Assembly: GCA_021767845.1 (NCBI GenBank)
Contig: JAASSQ010000009.1
Location: 1 to 23,999, forward strand
Reading direction: 5' to 3'
Length of the DNA stretch: 23,999 bases
Origin: Roseovarius sp.
GTDB lineage: Bacteria; Pseudomonadota; Alphaproteobacteria; Rhodobacterales; Rhodobacteraceae
The notes beneath the pieces were generated by a model, which was given only the letters and a program-made list of their open reading frames with translations, did no database searches and was not told where the DNA came from. Position numbers and translations under genes: made by a program. Below are positions 7,102-15,532 of the stretch, in pieces; within the stretch, counting starts at the first letter, position 1; the number at the start of each line of letters is the position of its first letter.

Positions 7102-7149
7102 GCGCGACACGGCGCTGGACAGATCGGAAACGCAGGGTAAGCTGAAGGC

Positions 7150-8658
7150 ATGAGACGCCGCCGCCAAGACACGGGCGCGGCACGGGCGCCCCGGCCCGTT
7201 CCGCAGCTTTCGCACCCTTTCAGCCCGCAAGCGATCTTTTCCGACGACGCGGTGGCCGATCTGCATGCCACGGCGCTGGAGGTGCTGGAAACCCTTGGCA
7301 TCCGCGTGCTGCTGCCCGAGGCGCGCGAGCTGCTGGCCGCAAGGGGCGCGCGGATCAGCGACGGTGACATGGTGCAGATCGGCGCCGACATGGTGAACGA
7401 GGCCCTGCGCACCGCGCCACGGCAGTTCACGCTGCGCGCCGCCAACCCGCTGCGCGACCGCGAGATCGCGCCGGGGCGGCTGATCTTCGCGGCGGGGGGC
7501 GGCTGCCCGAACGTGACCGACCGGGTGCGCGGCCGGCGCCCCGGCGACCTGGCGGCGTTTCGCGACGCGCTGCGCCTGCAACAGCATTTCGACGTGATCC
7601 ACACCCTGGCCCCTGCCCCCGAACCGCAGGACATCGCCCCCAACCTGCGCCATTTCGCGATGACGCAGGCGCAGCTTGAGCTGAGCGACAAGCCGCTGGT
7701 GGTCTATGCGCGGGGCCGCGGGCAGGTCGAGCAGTGCTTCGAGATGGTGCAACTGGCGCATGGGCTGGATTTCGACCGGTTCGCCGCGGCACCGCGCTGC
7801 GCGACGGTCATCAACACCAACTCGCCGCGCTTGCTGGATGCGCCGATGGCGCAGGGGTTGATCGACTTCGCCCGCGCGGGCCAGATGGTGATCGTGACGC
7901 CGTTCTGCCTTGCCGGTGCGATGGCGCCGGTCACGGTGGCCGGGGCGCTGGCCCTGCAGCACGCCGAGGCGCTGGCCGCGATCACGTTGAGCCAGATGGC
8001 CGCGCCGGGCGCGCCGGTCATGTATGGCGGGTTCGGCTCGAACGTGGACATGCGCTCGGGCGCGCCCGCCTTCGGCACGCCGGAACATATCCAGATGTGC
8101 ATCGGCTCAGGCCAGCTTGCGCGGCATATCGGCCTGCCGTGGCGGTCGGGCATGGGCACGGCGGCCAATACCAACGACATGCAGGCGGCGGGTGAAACGC
8201 ATATGTCGCTTTGGGGCAACCTGATGGCGCAGGCGACGCTGGTGATCCACGCGGCGGGCTGGCTGGAAGGCGGGCTGACGCTGGGATTCGAGAAATTCAT
8301 CAACGATGTCGAGGCGCTGGAGATCATCGCGCATCTGTGCACACCGCCCGAAGCCAGCGCCGAGGCGATGGGCTTTGACGCGATCGCCGGGGTGCCGCCG
8401 GGCGGGCATTTCTTTGACAGCGCGCTGACGCTGGCGCGCTATCGCGAGGCCTTTCGAAGCCCGATCAATGCCGAGATGGCCAATTTCGGCACCTGGCAAG
8501 AGGCGGGCGGCGCAACGGCCGAGGAACGGGCGACCGCCCTGTGGCAGACGATCATCGCCGAGTTCCGCCCGCCACCGGGGTGCGACGCGCGCGCAGACCG
8601 GATCATCGACTACGTCGCGCGGATGGAAGCGGTGGGCGGCGCGCCGATTCTGGACTGA
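7150..8658 (+). CDS. Trimethylamine methyltransferase (MttB) family protein, without pyrrolysine
   Basis: A 502-residue protein of the COG5598/MttB superfamily. These TIM-barrel enzymes move a methyl group from a quaternary or tertiary amine to a corrinoid protein. Recognisable family segments include DLHATALEVLETLGIRV near the N-terminus, TVINTNSPRLLDAPMAQGLIDFARAGQ in the middle and GMGTAANTNDMQAAGET. The frame contains no internal UAG, so this is a non-pyrrolysine member like the glycine betaine methyltransferase MtgB; the true substrate is unknown. No corrinoid protein or activator gene is adjacent. It is divergent from mmcB, with the SOS box between them; the ATG follows GAAGGC. The first 20 residues are basic and poorly conserved, so the start may be a little downstream. 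Confidence 0.85.
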   Translation: MRRRRQDTGAARAPRPVPQLSHPFSPQAIFSDDAVADLHATALEVLETLGIRVLLPEARELLAARGARISDGDMVQIGADMVNEALRTAPRQFTLRAANPLRDREIAPGRLIFAAGGGCPNVTDRVRGRRPGDLAAFRDALRLQQHFDVIHTLAPAPEPQDIAPNLRHFAMTQAQLELSDKPLVVYARGRGQVEQCFEMVQLAHGLDFDRFAAAPRCATVINTNSPRLLDAPMAQGLIDFARAGQMVIVTPFCLAGAMAPVTVAGALALQHAEALAAITLSQMAAPGAPVMYGGFGSNVDMRSGAPAFGTPEHIQMCIGSGQLARHIGLPWRSGMGTAANTNDMQAAGETHMSLWGNLMAQATLVIHAAGWLEGGLTLGFEKFINDVEALEIIAHLCTPPEASAEAMGFDAIAGVPPGGHFFDSALTLARYREAFRSPINAEMANFGTWQEAGGATAEERATALWQTIIAEFRPPPGCDARADRIIDYVARMEAVGGAPILD

Positions 8659-8675
8659 TCCGCACGGATCGCCCC

Positions 8676-8703
8676 TTGTCCTGCGCCCCTGCAAGGCCTA
8701 AGT
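8676..8703 (+). promoter_or_regulatory. Candidate promoter of the 6S-like RNA
   Basis: TTGTCC (8676-8681), 16 bp, then CTAAGT (8698-8703). The predicted start, about 8709, coincides with the 5' end of the closing stem of the RNA. Confidence 0.45.
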
Positions 8704-8884
8704 CCCGTGGTGGCGGGTGCTGCCCTTCCCGTGAACGGTTGCATTCCGGTGGCCTTAAGCAATTCCGAGGGAGCTGGCTCTGTCCGGGCCCTGGTCCGGT
8801 TACTTCCGGCGCCCACCTGTTCATACAGGTCCTCGGGAATGAGAGAACCAAACGGTCGCGTGCGGGCCCGCCACTTTCCCATCT
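8704..8884 (+). ncRNA. ssrS: Probable 6S RNA
   Basis: This gap between two genes folds as a long rod of about 170-180 nt. A closing stem pairs GTGGCGGG (8710-8717) with CCCGCCAC (8868-8875). A large internal bubble follows. A second stem pairs ATTCC-GAGG with CCTC-G-GGAAT, with one bulged G. The terminal hairpin has GGGC/GCCC and CCGG-TTACTT-CCGG. A long closed rod with a central open bubble that mimics promoter DNA is the hallmark of 6S RNA, which binds sigma-70 RNA polymerase. The sequence also resembles alphaproteobacterial 6S RNAs as I remember them. A covariance-model search would settle it. The exact ends are approximate. Confidence 0.65.
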
Positions 8885-8900
8885 TACGCCGCTTCTTCCG

Positions 8901-8936
8901 CAAAACGAAGCCGGACCGCGCGATGCGCGGCCCGGC
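8901..8936 (-). terminator. Terminator of the two-helix membrane protein gene
   Basis: On the minus strand a strong hairpin (GCCGG-C-CCGCGC type arms, 8936-8910, GAT-type loop, one A-C mismatch) is followed by TTCGTTTTG. It lies 29 nt after the stop at 8965. It may also limit read-through of the 6S-like RNA from the other side. Confidence 0.65.
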
Positions 8937-8964
8937 CATGAAACACCCCGTTGTCGGGCAGAGG

Positions 8965-9294
8965 TCAGTGCTTGCCGAAAAGTGCCGTCTTGTCATCCTC
9001 GGCAGGCACCGGGATGGTGGCGTGTTCGCGGCGCATCACGTGCTGACGCAGGCCGCCGCCGGGCGAATCGTCATCGTCCTTCAACCGCATGACGGCGATG
9101 CCGAACTGCACCCCGGCAAAGATGATGCCGTTGGAAATCCAAAGGATCAGCACCGCGAGGATCCCCTTGTCGGAGGTCGAGACCAGATGCCAGAGATTCG
9201 CGATGTCGAACCACAGAAGCATTCCCACGAAGGCCGCCGCGATCCCGAAGCCGATGGCCACGTTGATGATGTAAAGGCGGATGAGCTTGGGCAT
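8965..9294 (-). CDS. Conserved two-helix membrane protein of unknown function
   Basis: A 109-residue protein with two transmembrane helices, about residues 5-29 (IRLYIINVAIGFGIAAAFVGMLLWF) and 43-66 (GILAVLILWISNGIIFAGVQFGIAV). The cytoplasmic tail is charged, with DDDD and several His/Arg. I recognise it as a type conserved in Rhodobacteraceae but know no function for it. The ATG at 9294 follows GGGAGT at suitable spacing; the frame extends 18 codons further upstream without a good ribosome binding site. It has a candidate promoter of its own and a terminator, so it appears monocistronic. Confidence 0.75.
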   Translation of the reverse strand: MPKLIRLYIINVAIGFGIAAAFVGMLLWFDIANLWHLVSTSDKGILAVLILWISNGIIFAGVQFGIAVMRLKDDDDSPGGGLRQHVMRREHATIPVPAEDDKTALFGKH

Positions 9295-9320
9295 TGTGCG
9301 ACTCCCTTTTGCTTCCTTCA

Positions 9321-9348
9321 AACATAACACGTGTTGGGAATGTAACAA
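9321..9348 (-). promoter_or_regulatory. Promoter with a central palindrome upstream of the membrane protein gene
   Basis: On the minus strand TTGTTA (9348-9343), 16 bp, then TATGTT (9326-9321). The perfect 10-bp palindrome AACACGTGTT (9326-9335) lies in the spacer and touches the -10, which is a typical repressor position. The regulator is unknown. Confidence 0.5.
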
Positions 9349-9404
9349 GGGCCGGAGCCGGATTCGGGCGGCAAACGGCCCGCCGGTGCCCGGGCATGCG
9401 CCGT

Positions 9405-9887
9405 TCAGAACGCCTCGGGCTTAGCCTCGCGCGCCATGTGATCCAGCACGGCGTTGACGAATTTCGGCTCCTTGCCCTCGGGGTAGAAGCTTTTGGCGAT
9501 GTCCACGAATTCCATGATGACCACCTTGGGCGGCGTGTCGCTCTGGGTCAGTTCGGCGCCCGCGGCGCGGAACAGCGCCCGCAGGGTCGGGTCGATCCGG
9601 CCGATCGGCCATTTCGCCACCAGCGCGCGGTCGGTCATCTGGTCGATGCGGGCCTGCCAGTTGACCGCGTCGCGCATCAGCGAGCCGAACAGCTCGGGGT
9701 CGCCCTCGGCCATGTCGCCTTCGTCGTAATGGGCGCCGAAGCGGTGATCCTCGAACTCGCGGATCACCTGATCGACGGTCTGTCGGCTGGATTCCATCTG
9801 GAAGAGCGCCTGCACGGCAAAGAGCCGCGCGGCGGAGCGCATCTTGCGTCGCTGGTTGCCGGAGACGGGTTTTTCGTCGGTCGTCAT
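9405..9887 (-). CDS. nusB: Transcription antitermination factor NusB
   Basis: A 160-residue all-helical RNA-binding protein that, with NusE (S10), binds boxA in rRNA leader transcripts and supports antitermination. Typical features are RRKMRSAARLFAVQALFQME at the N-terminus, the central DRALVAKWPIGRIDPTLRALFRAAGAEL, and the C-terminal VIMEFVDIAKSFYPEGKEPKFVNAVLDHMARE. The ATG at 9887 overlaps the ribH stop as ATGA, implying translational coupling. Third gene of the ribBX-ribH-nusB operon, a common alphaproteobacterial arrangement. Confidence 0.95.
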   Translation of the reverse strand: MTTDEKPVSGNQRRKMRSAARLFAVQALFQMESSRQTVDQVIREFEDHRFGAHYDEGDMAEGDPELFGSLMRDAVNWQARIDQMTDRALVAKWPIGRIDPTLRALFRAAGAELTQSDTPPKVVIMEFVDIAKSFYPEGKEPKFVNAVLDHMAREAKPEAF

Positions 9888-10429
9888 GCCTTGGGATTGT
9901 CCTTGAGCTCGCCTGCCAGCTTGAAGTCCTCGGCGGAGGGCAAGAAGCCCACCCCCTTGCGCCGACCGCCCCACTTACGGGTCAGCGCGACCAGATGCAA
10001 GGCCGCCGCCGCGGCGCCTGCGCCCTTGTTCATCTGCGCGGGATCGGCACGCACCTCAGCCTGGTCGCGGTTTTCGACCGTCAGGATGCCGTTGCCGATG
10101 CACAGCCCCTGCAACCCCAGAAGGGTGATGCCGCGCGAGCTGTCGTTGCAGACGGTTTCGTAATGCGTGGTCTCGCCCCGGATGACGCAGCCAAGCGCCA
10201 CGTAACCGTCGAAATCCGACAGCCGCGCGGCAAGGGTGATCGCGGTGGGAATCTCCAGCGCGCCGGGCACCTCGACCAACTCGTGCGTGCCGCCCGCCGC
10301 CTCGATCTCGGTCCGCGCCCCGGCGATCAGGTTGTCGGCGATGTCGCGGTAGAAGGGCGCCACGACGATCAGCAGGTTCACGGGTTCGTCGAATGTCGGG
10401 CGCGGCAGGGTGTAGTCCGTTTCGGCCAT
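9884..10429 (-). CDS. ribH: 6,7-dimethyl-8-ribityllumazine synthase
   Basis: A 181-residue lumazine synthase that condenses 3,4-dihydroxy-2-butanone 4-phosphate with the ribitylamino-pyrimidine in riboflavin synthesis. Family motifs are VVAPFYRDIADNLIAGA, the substrate loop VPGALEIP, and GCVIRGETTHYETV with catalytic His89. The ATG at 10429 lies 4 bp after the ribBX stop, with AAGGA just inside the ribBX 3' end, so it is preferred over an ATG 57 bp upstream. Its last bases overlap nusB. Confidence 0.95.
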   Translation of the reverse strand: MAETDYTLPRPTFDEPVNLLIVVAPFYRDIADNLIAGARTEIEAAGGTHELVEVPGALEIPTAITLAARLSDFDGYVALGCVIRGETTHYETVCNDSSRGITLLGLQGLCIGNGILTVENRDQAEVRADPAQMNKGAGAAAAALHLVALTRKWGGRRKGVGFLPSAEDFKLAGELKDNPKA

Positions 10430-10433
10430 CGGG

Positions 10434-11585
<1,152 letters not shown>

Positions 11586-11662
11586 GAAGCATTCCCTTGG
11601 CTGTGGCCTTGCGAGATAACGCAGGCCACCGGGCTTGGAAAGGCCCGATGTCGGGAACGCGC

Positions 11663-12943
11663 TCAGAGCATCCGTTTTCGGATCCGCCGGATCATCCACC
11701 ACACCAGCAGCACCACCGGCGGCGTGACGATCGCCGTCAGCATCCCCTTGGACAGCGACAAGGGCTCTGTCAGCGGGTAGAGCAGGTAGCCCGCCAGCGA
11801 CACCGCGTAATAGCTGATCGCCACCACCGACAGCCCCTCGACCGTCTTTTGCAGGCGCAGCTGCATGTCGGCGCGCTGGTTCATGCTTTCCAGCAATGCC
11901 TGGTTCTGGGCGCTGCGTTCCACATCGACGCGGGTGCGCAGCAATTCGCCCGCGCGCATCGCGCGGTCGGCCATCGCGTTCAGACGGTCCTGCGTGGATT
12001 TGACCGTGCGCATGGCCGGGTCATAGCGGCGCATCATGAATTCGGAAAAGGTCTGCCGCCCCTCGAACCGCTGTTCGCGCAGCACGCCGATGCGCTGATG
12101 CACGATGTTTTCATAGGCCCCCGTCGCGCCGAAGCGGAAGGACGAGGTGGCCACCATGCTTTCCAGTTCCGCCGAGATCGACAGCAGGCTTTTCAGCGTG
12201 TCCTCGGCCCTGGTGCCGGCGCCTGTCATGTCGCCGATCATCTGGGTGAGCTGGGTGTCCAGCTCGCCCATGCGCGGGCTCATCTCGCGGGCGCGGGCGA
12301 ATCCCAGCATCGACATCGCCTTGTAGGTCTCGATCTCGCACAGGCGCTGGACCACGCGCCCGATGCGCCGGTCGCCGGTGTCGGGCGCGACCGTCACCGC
12401 GAAGCGCAGATGCCCCGCCGAGTCGATGCGGAAATCCCCGGCCACCACCGCCGCGTCATCCAGCACGCGGGCCACCGCGACACTTTCGGGGACGAACCAT
12501 TCCTTGACCTCGTTGCGGGTGACCTCCTTGTCCTTCCACGGGCTGATGCGAATGAGCGCCGAGGTGATGCGCACGCCCGGCGCGGCCTCAAGCCAGTCGT
12601 CGGGGAAGACCTCGAAATCGGCCGGATCGAAGGGCCGCGTGCTCAGCCCGTCGGTGAAGGCGGTGTAGGTCACGAACTCGGTATGGCTTTCCCATTTCAG
12701 CATGTATCGGCCGATCTTGCCGAAATAATGCGTGGCGCCGGGCTGCGGATGGGGCGCGCCGTGCCGGTCGAGCAGCGCGACCAGGTGATCCATGTCCGCG
12801 TCGCGGTCGCGCGCGGCGGCCCCCTCGGGCCGCTTGATCGCCAGGTAGGCGGCGGTCGAGGGCGCGGTCATCGACGGGAAAGGCCGCGCGTGCAACTCGT
12901 TGGCAAGGCGATAGCGCAGCGGGTGGTCTTCGATCGGCGGCAT
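11663..12943 (-). CDS. DUF3422 family membrane protein
   Basis: A 426-residue protein of the DUF3422 family, widespread in alphaproteobacteria. The N-terminal signature is clear (LRYRLANELHARPFP, and later HYFGKIGRYMLKWESHTEFVTYT). A long central helical region with heptad character (about residues 205-355) probably forms a coiled coil. Two closely spaced hydrophobic helices end the protein (about 370-390 and 398-420) before a basic tail, RRIRKRML. The organisation recalls CorA-like proteins (cytoplasmic domain, long helix, two C-terminal helices), but no GMN motif is present, so transport is not claimed. It is 77 bp from the ribBX start on the same strand. Confidence 0.88.
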   Translation of the reverse strand: MPPIEDHPLRYRLANELHARPFPSMTAPSTAAYLAIKRPEGAAARDRDADMDHLVALLDRHGAPHPQPGATHYFGKIGRYMLKWESHTEFVTYTAFTDGLSTRPFDPADFEVFPDDWLEAAPGVRITSALIRISPWKDKEVTRNEVKEWFVPESVAVARVLDDAAVVAGDFRIDSAGHLRFAVTVAPDTGDRRIGRVVQRLCEIETYKAMSMLGFARAREMSPRMGELDTQLTQMIGDMTGAGTRAEDTLKSLLSISAELESMVATSSFRFGATGAYENIVHQRIGVLREQRFEGRQTFSEFMMRRYDPAMRTVKSTQDRLNAMADRAMRAGELLRTRVDVERSAQNQALLESMNQRADMQLRLQKTVEGLSVVAISYYAVSLAGYLLYPLTEPLSLSKGMLTAIVTPPVVLLVWWMIRRIRKRML

Positions 12944-13441
12944 GGCCCGGCTCCGGTTTCGGTTTGCGGCAACCTAGCCGGTCAGGGACGCGGGGAAAAC
13001 CGGTTTTTCCCTGTGTGCCAAGGATTTACCGGCACACCGCCGTATACTGCACAGGGGATGGGCCGCCGGGTCAGCGTTGGATCGGGGTGGCTTGAACGCC
13101 GAGGGCCTGCGGCCCTCGGTTCCGTGCCAATGGTGCGTCCAAGGGCTTTATCAAAAAGATCCCGCGTGCAGATCAAGCGGCGCGATGGCCAGACCGCGGG
13201 ATGGCGACCGACCGGCTTTCGACGCATTTTATCCCTGCAACTTCCGCCGATGATCCGGTCGATGCGCTGACGCAACCCAATCGCCAGCCTGGGGGGCGGT
13301 CTGGCGATCGCGCGGCGGCCTGCGGCCTTGATTCCGCGCGGGACAGGAGCGGACCGCGGGACTAGCCAAACCAGTCATGGAAACGGCAGTTCCAGAGTGG
13401 ACACCCCTATCATGCTCCGGTGGCTCCCGATTTGGCTAAAT
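12944..13441. other. Intergenic stretch with several inverted repeats, no convincing gene
   Basis: No open frame here has a ribosome binding site or a familiar protein. It holds the palindrome AAAACCGGTTTT (12996-13007); a dyad GTGTGCC/GGCACAC (13013-13037); a 21-nt perfect hairpin CCGAGGGCC-TGC-GGCCCTCGG around 13098-13118; the dyad TCGCCAG/CTGGCGA (13281-13307); and a second GGCCTGCGGCC block near 13316. The first two lie upstream of the DUF3422 gene and may be promoter elements. The rest look like dispersed palindromic repeats or the remains of a mobile element. Confidence 0.55.
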
Positions 13442-13825
13442 CTAGCACTCAAGCCTGACATCAATTGGATTCGGCACGAGTTCTTGGGACGCGCCCGTAG
13501 CCGCATCTACACCAAGTCCGACAACTCCTCCAACCAGGACGTTTCCGGCCAACGCGGCTCCTCCGCCACCTGCTGTCTGATTCGACACTTGAACCTCGAC
13601 TGGCTTGCATCCCTTCTTGGTGATCTCGACAGTCAAGTTAGAGCGACGCGGCATTTTCAATCCGCATGGAGTATCCTCGCACGACATTCCGTTTGAGGTT
13701 GAGACACGAGCGCCTGAGGGCTCAGTGCGGATTTCAAGAACCTCATTTGTTCCTCGCGTCACCGTTGCGCATGCTCCGAGCATCAAAACAAAAGCGAGCG
13801 GGATTGCTACGCCAATCTTTACCAT
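13442..13825 (-). CDS. Small lipoprotein of unknown function
   Basis: A 127-residue protein with a lipoprotein signal peptide (MVKIGVAIPLAFVLMLGACATV; lipobox LGAC, Cys about 19). A short PEGA-like beta domain follows (EIRTEPSGARVSTSNGMSC, then LTVEITKKGCKPVEVQV), then a glycine-rich hydrophobic segment (GGGGAALAGNVLVGGVVGLGVDAATG) and the tail VPNPIDVRLEC. Similar proteins occur in Rhodobacteraceae, sometimes mislabelled as IF-2-like. Two ATGs are adjacent; the second (13825) is better spaced from AGGA. The gene and its upstream region are visibly richer in A+T than the neighbours, hinting at transfer. The stop is TAG. Confidence 0.75.
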   Translation of the reverse strand: MVKIGVAIPLAFVLMLGACATVTRGTNEVLEIRTEPSGARVSTSNGMSCEDTPCGLKMPRRSNLTVEITKKGCKPVEVQVSNQTAGGGGAALAGNVLVGGVVGLGVDAATGASQELVPNPIDVRLEC

Positions 13826-13854
13826 CATGCTTCCTTTCTCTTTAAGCCACTGTT

Positions 13855-13876
13855 CCTCCTTGGTTGGCCAAGGAGG
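13855..13876 (-). other. Hairpin in the 5' region of the lipoprotein gene
   Basis: A perfect 9-bp stem (CCTCCTTGG / CCAAGGAGG) with a 4-nt loop lies about 30 nt upstream of the start codon and contains AGGAGG in the arm. No T-run follows. It could be an mRNA stability or attenuation element; the role is unknown. Confidence 0.5.
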
Positions 13877-13982
13877 CGGTTTACTTCATTACGCCGCCGG
13901 CGATATCAAATGTGTTTTTCGGTGTGAACGATTTGCTGACAATAGTTTTATGCTTTCGAGTGGTAATTCGCTTCCGGACAAC

Positions 13983-14012
13983 AAAAAAGGGCGCCCCGGC
14001 GGGGCGCCCCTT
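13983..14012 (-). terminator. Strong intrinsic terminator of pntAB
   Basis: On the minus strand GGGCGCCCC-GCC-GGGGCGCCC, a perfect 9-bp GC stem with a 3-nt loop, is followed by TTTTTT. It begins about 22 nt after the pntB stop. Confidence 0.93.
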
Positions 14013-14034
14013 CAAACCGTCGCTCAGGCGCTGA

Positions 14035-15519
14035 TCAGTCGATCCTGGACAGAAGCGCCGTCATGCTTTCCTTGGCGTCGCCATAGAACATCCGCGTGTT
14101 CTCCTTGAAGAACAGCGGGTTCTCGATGCCGGAATAGCCGGTGCCCTGCCCCCGCTTGGAGACAAAGACGTTCTTGGCCTTCCAGACCTCCAGCACCGGC
14201 ATCCCGGCGATAGGGCTGTTGGGATCGTCCTGCGCGGCGGGGTTCACGATGTCGTTCGAGCCGATCACGATCACCACGTCGGTGTCGGGGAAGTCCTCGT
14301 TGATCTCGTCCATTTCCAGAACGATGTCATAAGGCACCTTCGCCTCGGCCAGAAGCACGTTCATGTGCCCCGGCAGGCGGCCCGCGACGGGGTGGATGGC
14401 AAAGCGCACCTGCTTGCCCTTGGCGCGCAGCTTGCTGGTCAGCTCGCTGACCGCCTGCTGGGCCTGCGCTACGGCCATGCCGTAGCCCGGCACGATGATG
14501 ACGCTGTCGGCCTCGTTCAGGGCCTGCGCCACGCCGTCGGCGTCGATGGCGACCTGTTCGCCCTCGACTTCGGCCGCGGGGCCGGAGGCACCGCCGAAGC
14601 CGCCGAGGATCACGCTGACGAACTGCCGGTTCATCGCCTTGCACATGATGTAGCTCAGGATCGCACCCGACGAGCCGACGAGCGCGCCCACCACGATCAG
14701 CAGGTCATTGCCCAGGCTGAAGCCGATGGCCGCCGCCGCCCAGCCCGAGTAGCTGTTCAGCATCGAGACCACCACCGGCATGTCGGCGCCGCCGATCCCC
14801 ATGATGAGGTGATAGCCGATGAACAGCGCCAGCAGCGTCAGCAGCACCAGCGTCCAGCTGCCCGACCCGCCCAGGTACATCGCCGCGAAAAGCAGCGACA
14901 GCGCCGCGGCGGCCGCGTTGAGCGCATGCCCGCCCGGCAGCTTCTTGGCCGCCGAGTCGACCTTGCCGGCCAGCTTGCCATAGGCGATCACCGAGCCGGT
15001 GAAGGTCACCGCGCCGATCCAGATGCCGAGCACCAGTTCCACCTTGAGGATGCCCACCTCGACCGCCGTCTTCTTGGCGACAATGGCGGCGAAGCCGGTG
15101 AATTCCTTGGCATAGGCCGCGGCCTCGGGCACCACCTCGTCGGGGCGCGGGAAGGCGAAGCCCTGATCGGTGAAGGCCGCCGCGACGCGGCCCAGTTCGA
15201 TATCGGCGTTGAAGCCCACGAAGACGGCCGCAAGCCCGACAAGGCTGTGCATGATCGCCACCAGCTCGGGCATCTGGGTCATCTGCACGCGCGTGGCCAA
15301 CTGGTAGCCCACCGCCGACCCGGCGGCGATCAGCACCAGCGACAGAAGCCACAGCCCCGCCCCCGGCCCGATCAGCGTGGCCAGCACCGCGATCGCCATG
15401 CCGGCGATACCGTACCAGACCGCGCGCTTGGCGCTTTCTTGCCCGCTCAGTCCACCAAGGCTGAGGATGAAGAGAACTGCCGCGACCACGTAGGCCGCAA
15501 TGGTAAATCCGTAATCCAT
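14035..15519 (-). CDS. pntB: NAD(P) transhydrogenase subunit beta
   Basis: A 494-residue inner-membrane subunit of proton-translocating transhydrogenase, which uses the proton gradient to reduce NADP+ with NADH. The N-terminal two-thirds is hydrophobic with about nine transmembrane segments (from AAYVVAAVLFILSLGG on). The C-terminal NADP(H)-binding domain III starts at VIIVPGYGMAVAQAQ and contains HPVAGRLPGHMNVLLAEA, DVVIVIGSNDIVNPAA and the C-terminal KRGQGTGYSGIENPLFF. The start follows GGCGGAGG and lies 13 bp after the pntA stop; the operon ends at a strong terminator. Confidence 0.97.
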   Translation of the reverse strand: MDYGFTIAAYVVAAVLFILSLGGLSGQESAKRAVWYGIAGMAIAVLATLIGPGAGLWLLSLVLIAAGSAVGYQLATRVQMTQMPELVAIMHSLVGLAAVFVGFNADIELGRVAAAFTDQGFAFPRPDEVVPEAAAYAKEFTGFAAIVAKKTAVEVGILKVELVLGIWIGAVTFTGSVIAYGKLAGKVDSAAKKLPGGHALNAAAAALSLLFAAMYLGGSGSWTLVLLTLLALFIGYHLIMGIGGADMPVVVSMLNSYSGWAAAAIGFSLGNDLLIVVGALVGSSGAILSYIMCKAMNRQFVSVILGGFGGASGPAAEVEGEQVAIDADGVAQALNEADSVIIVPGYGMAVAQAQQAVSELTSKLRAKGKQVRFAIHPVAGRLPGHMNVLLAEAKVPYDIVLEMDEINEDFPDTDVVIVIGSNDIVNPAAQDDPNSPIAGMPVLEVWKAKNVFVSKRGQGTGYSGIENPLFFKENTRMFYGDAKESMTALLSRID

Positions 15520-15532
15520 CGTCGCCTCCGCC

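Noticed and set aside
7150..8658. Possible pyrrolysine use in the MttB-family gene, linked to the amber codon in kynU
   Set aside because: The MttB-family frame has no internal TAG. TAG terminates the hydrolase, lipoprotein and SDR genes normally, and no pyl genes are present, so recoding is not supported.
8541..9327. Open frames on both strands across the 8,660-8,960 gap
   Set aside because: They cross the 6S-like RNA and the membrane protein gene in the wrong frame, and lack start signals and familiar protein sequence.
11586..11662. FMN riboswitch upstream of ribBX
   Set aside because: Only 77 bp separate ribBX from the DUF3422 gene and no conserved RFN-element motifs are seen.
12982..13275. 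A 97-codon minus-strand open frame in the intergenic stretch upstream of DUF3422
   Set aside because: No ribosome binding site, an Arg/Pro-rich composition, and the frame runs through several palindromes; it does not resemble a known protein.
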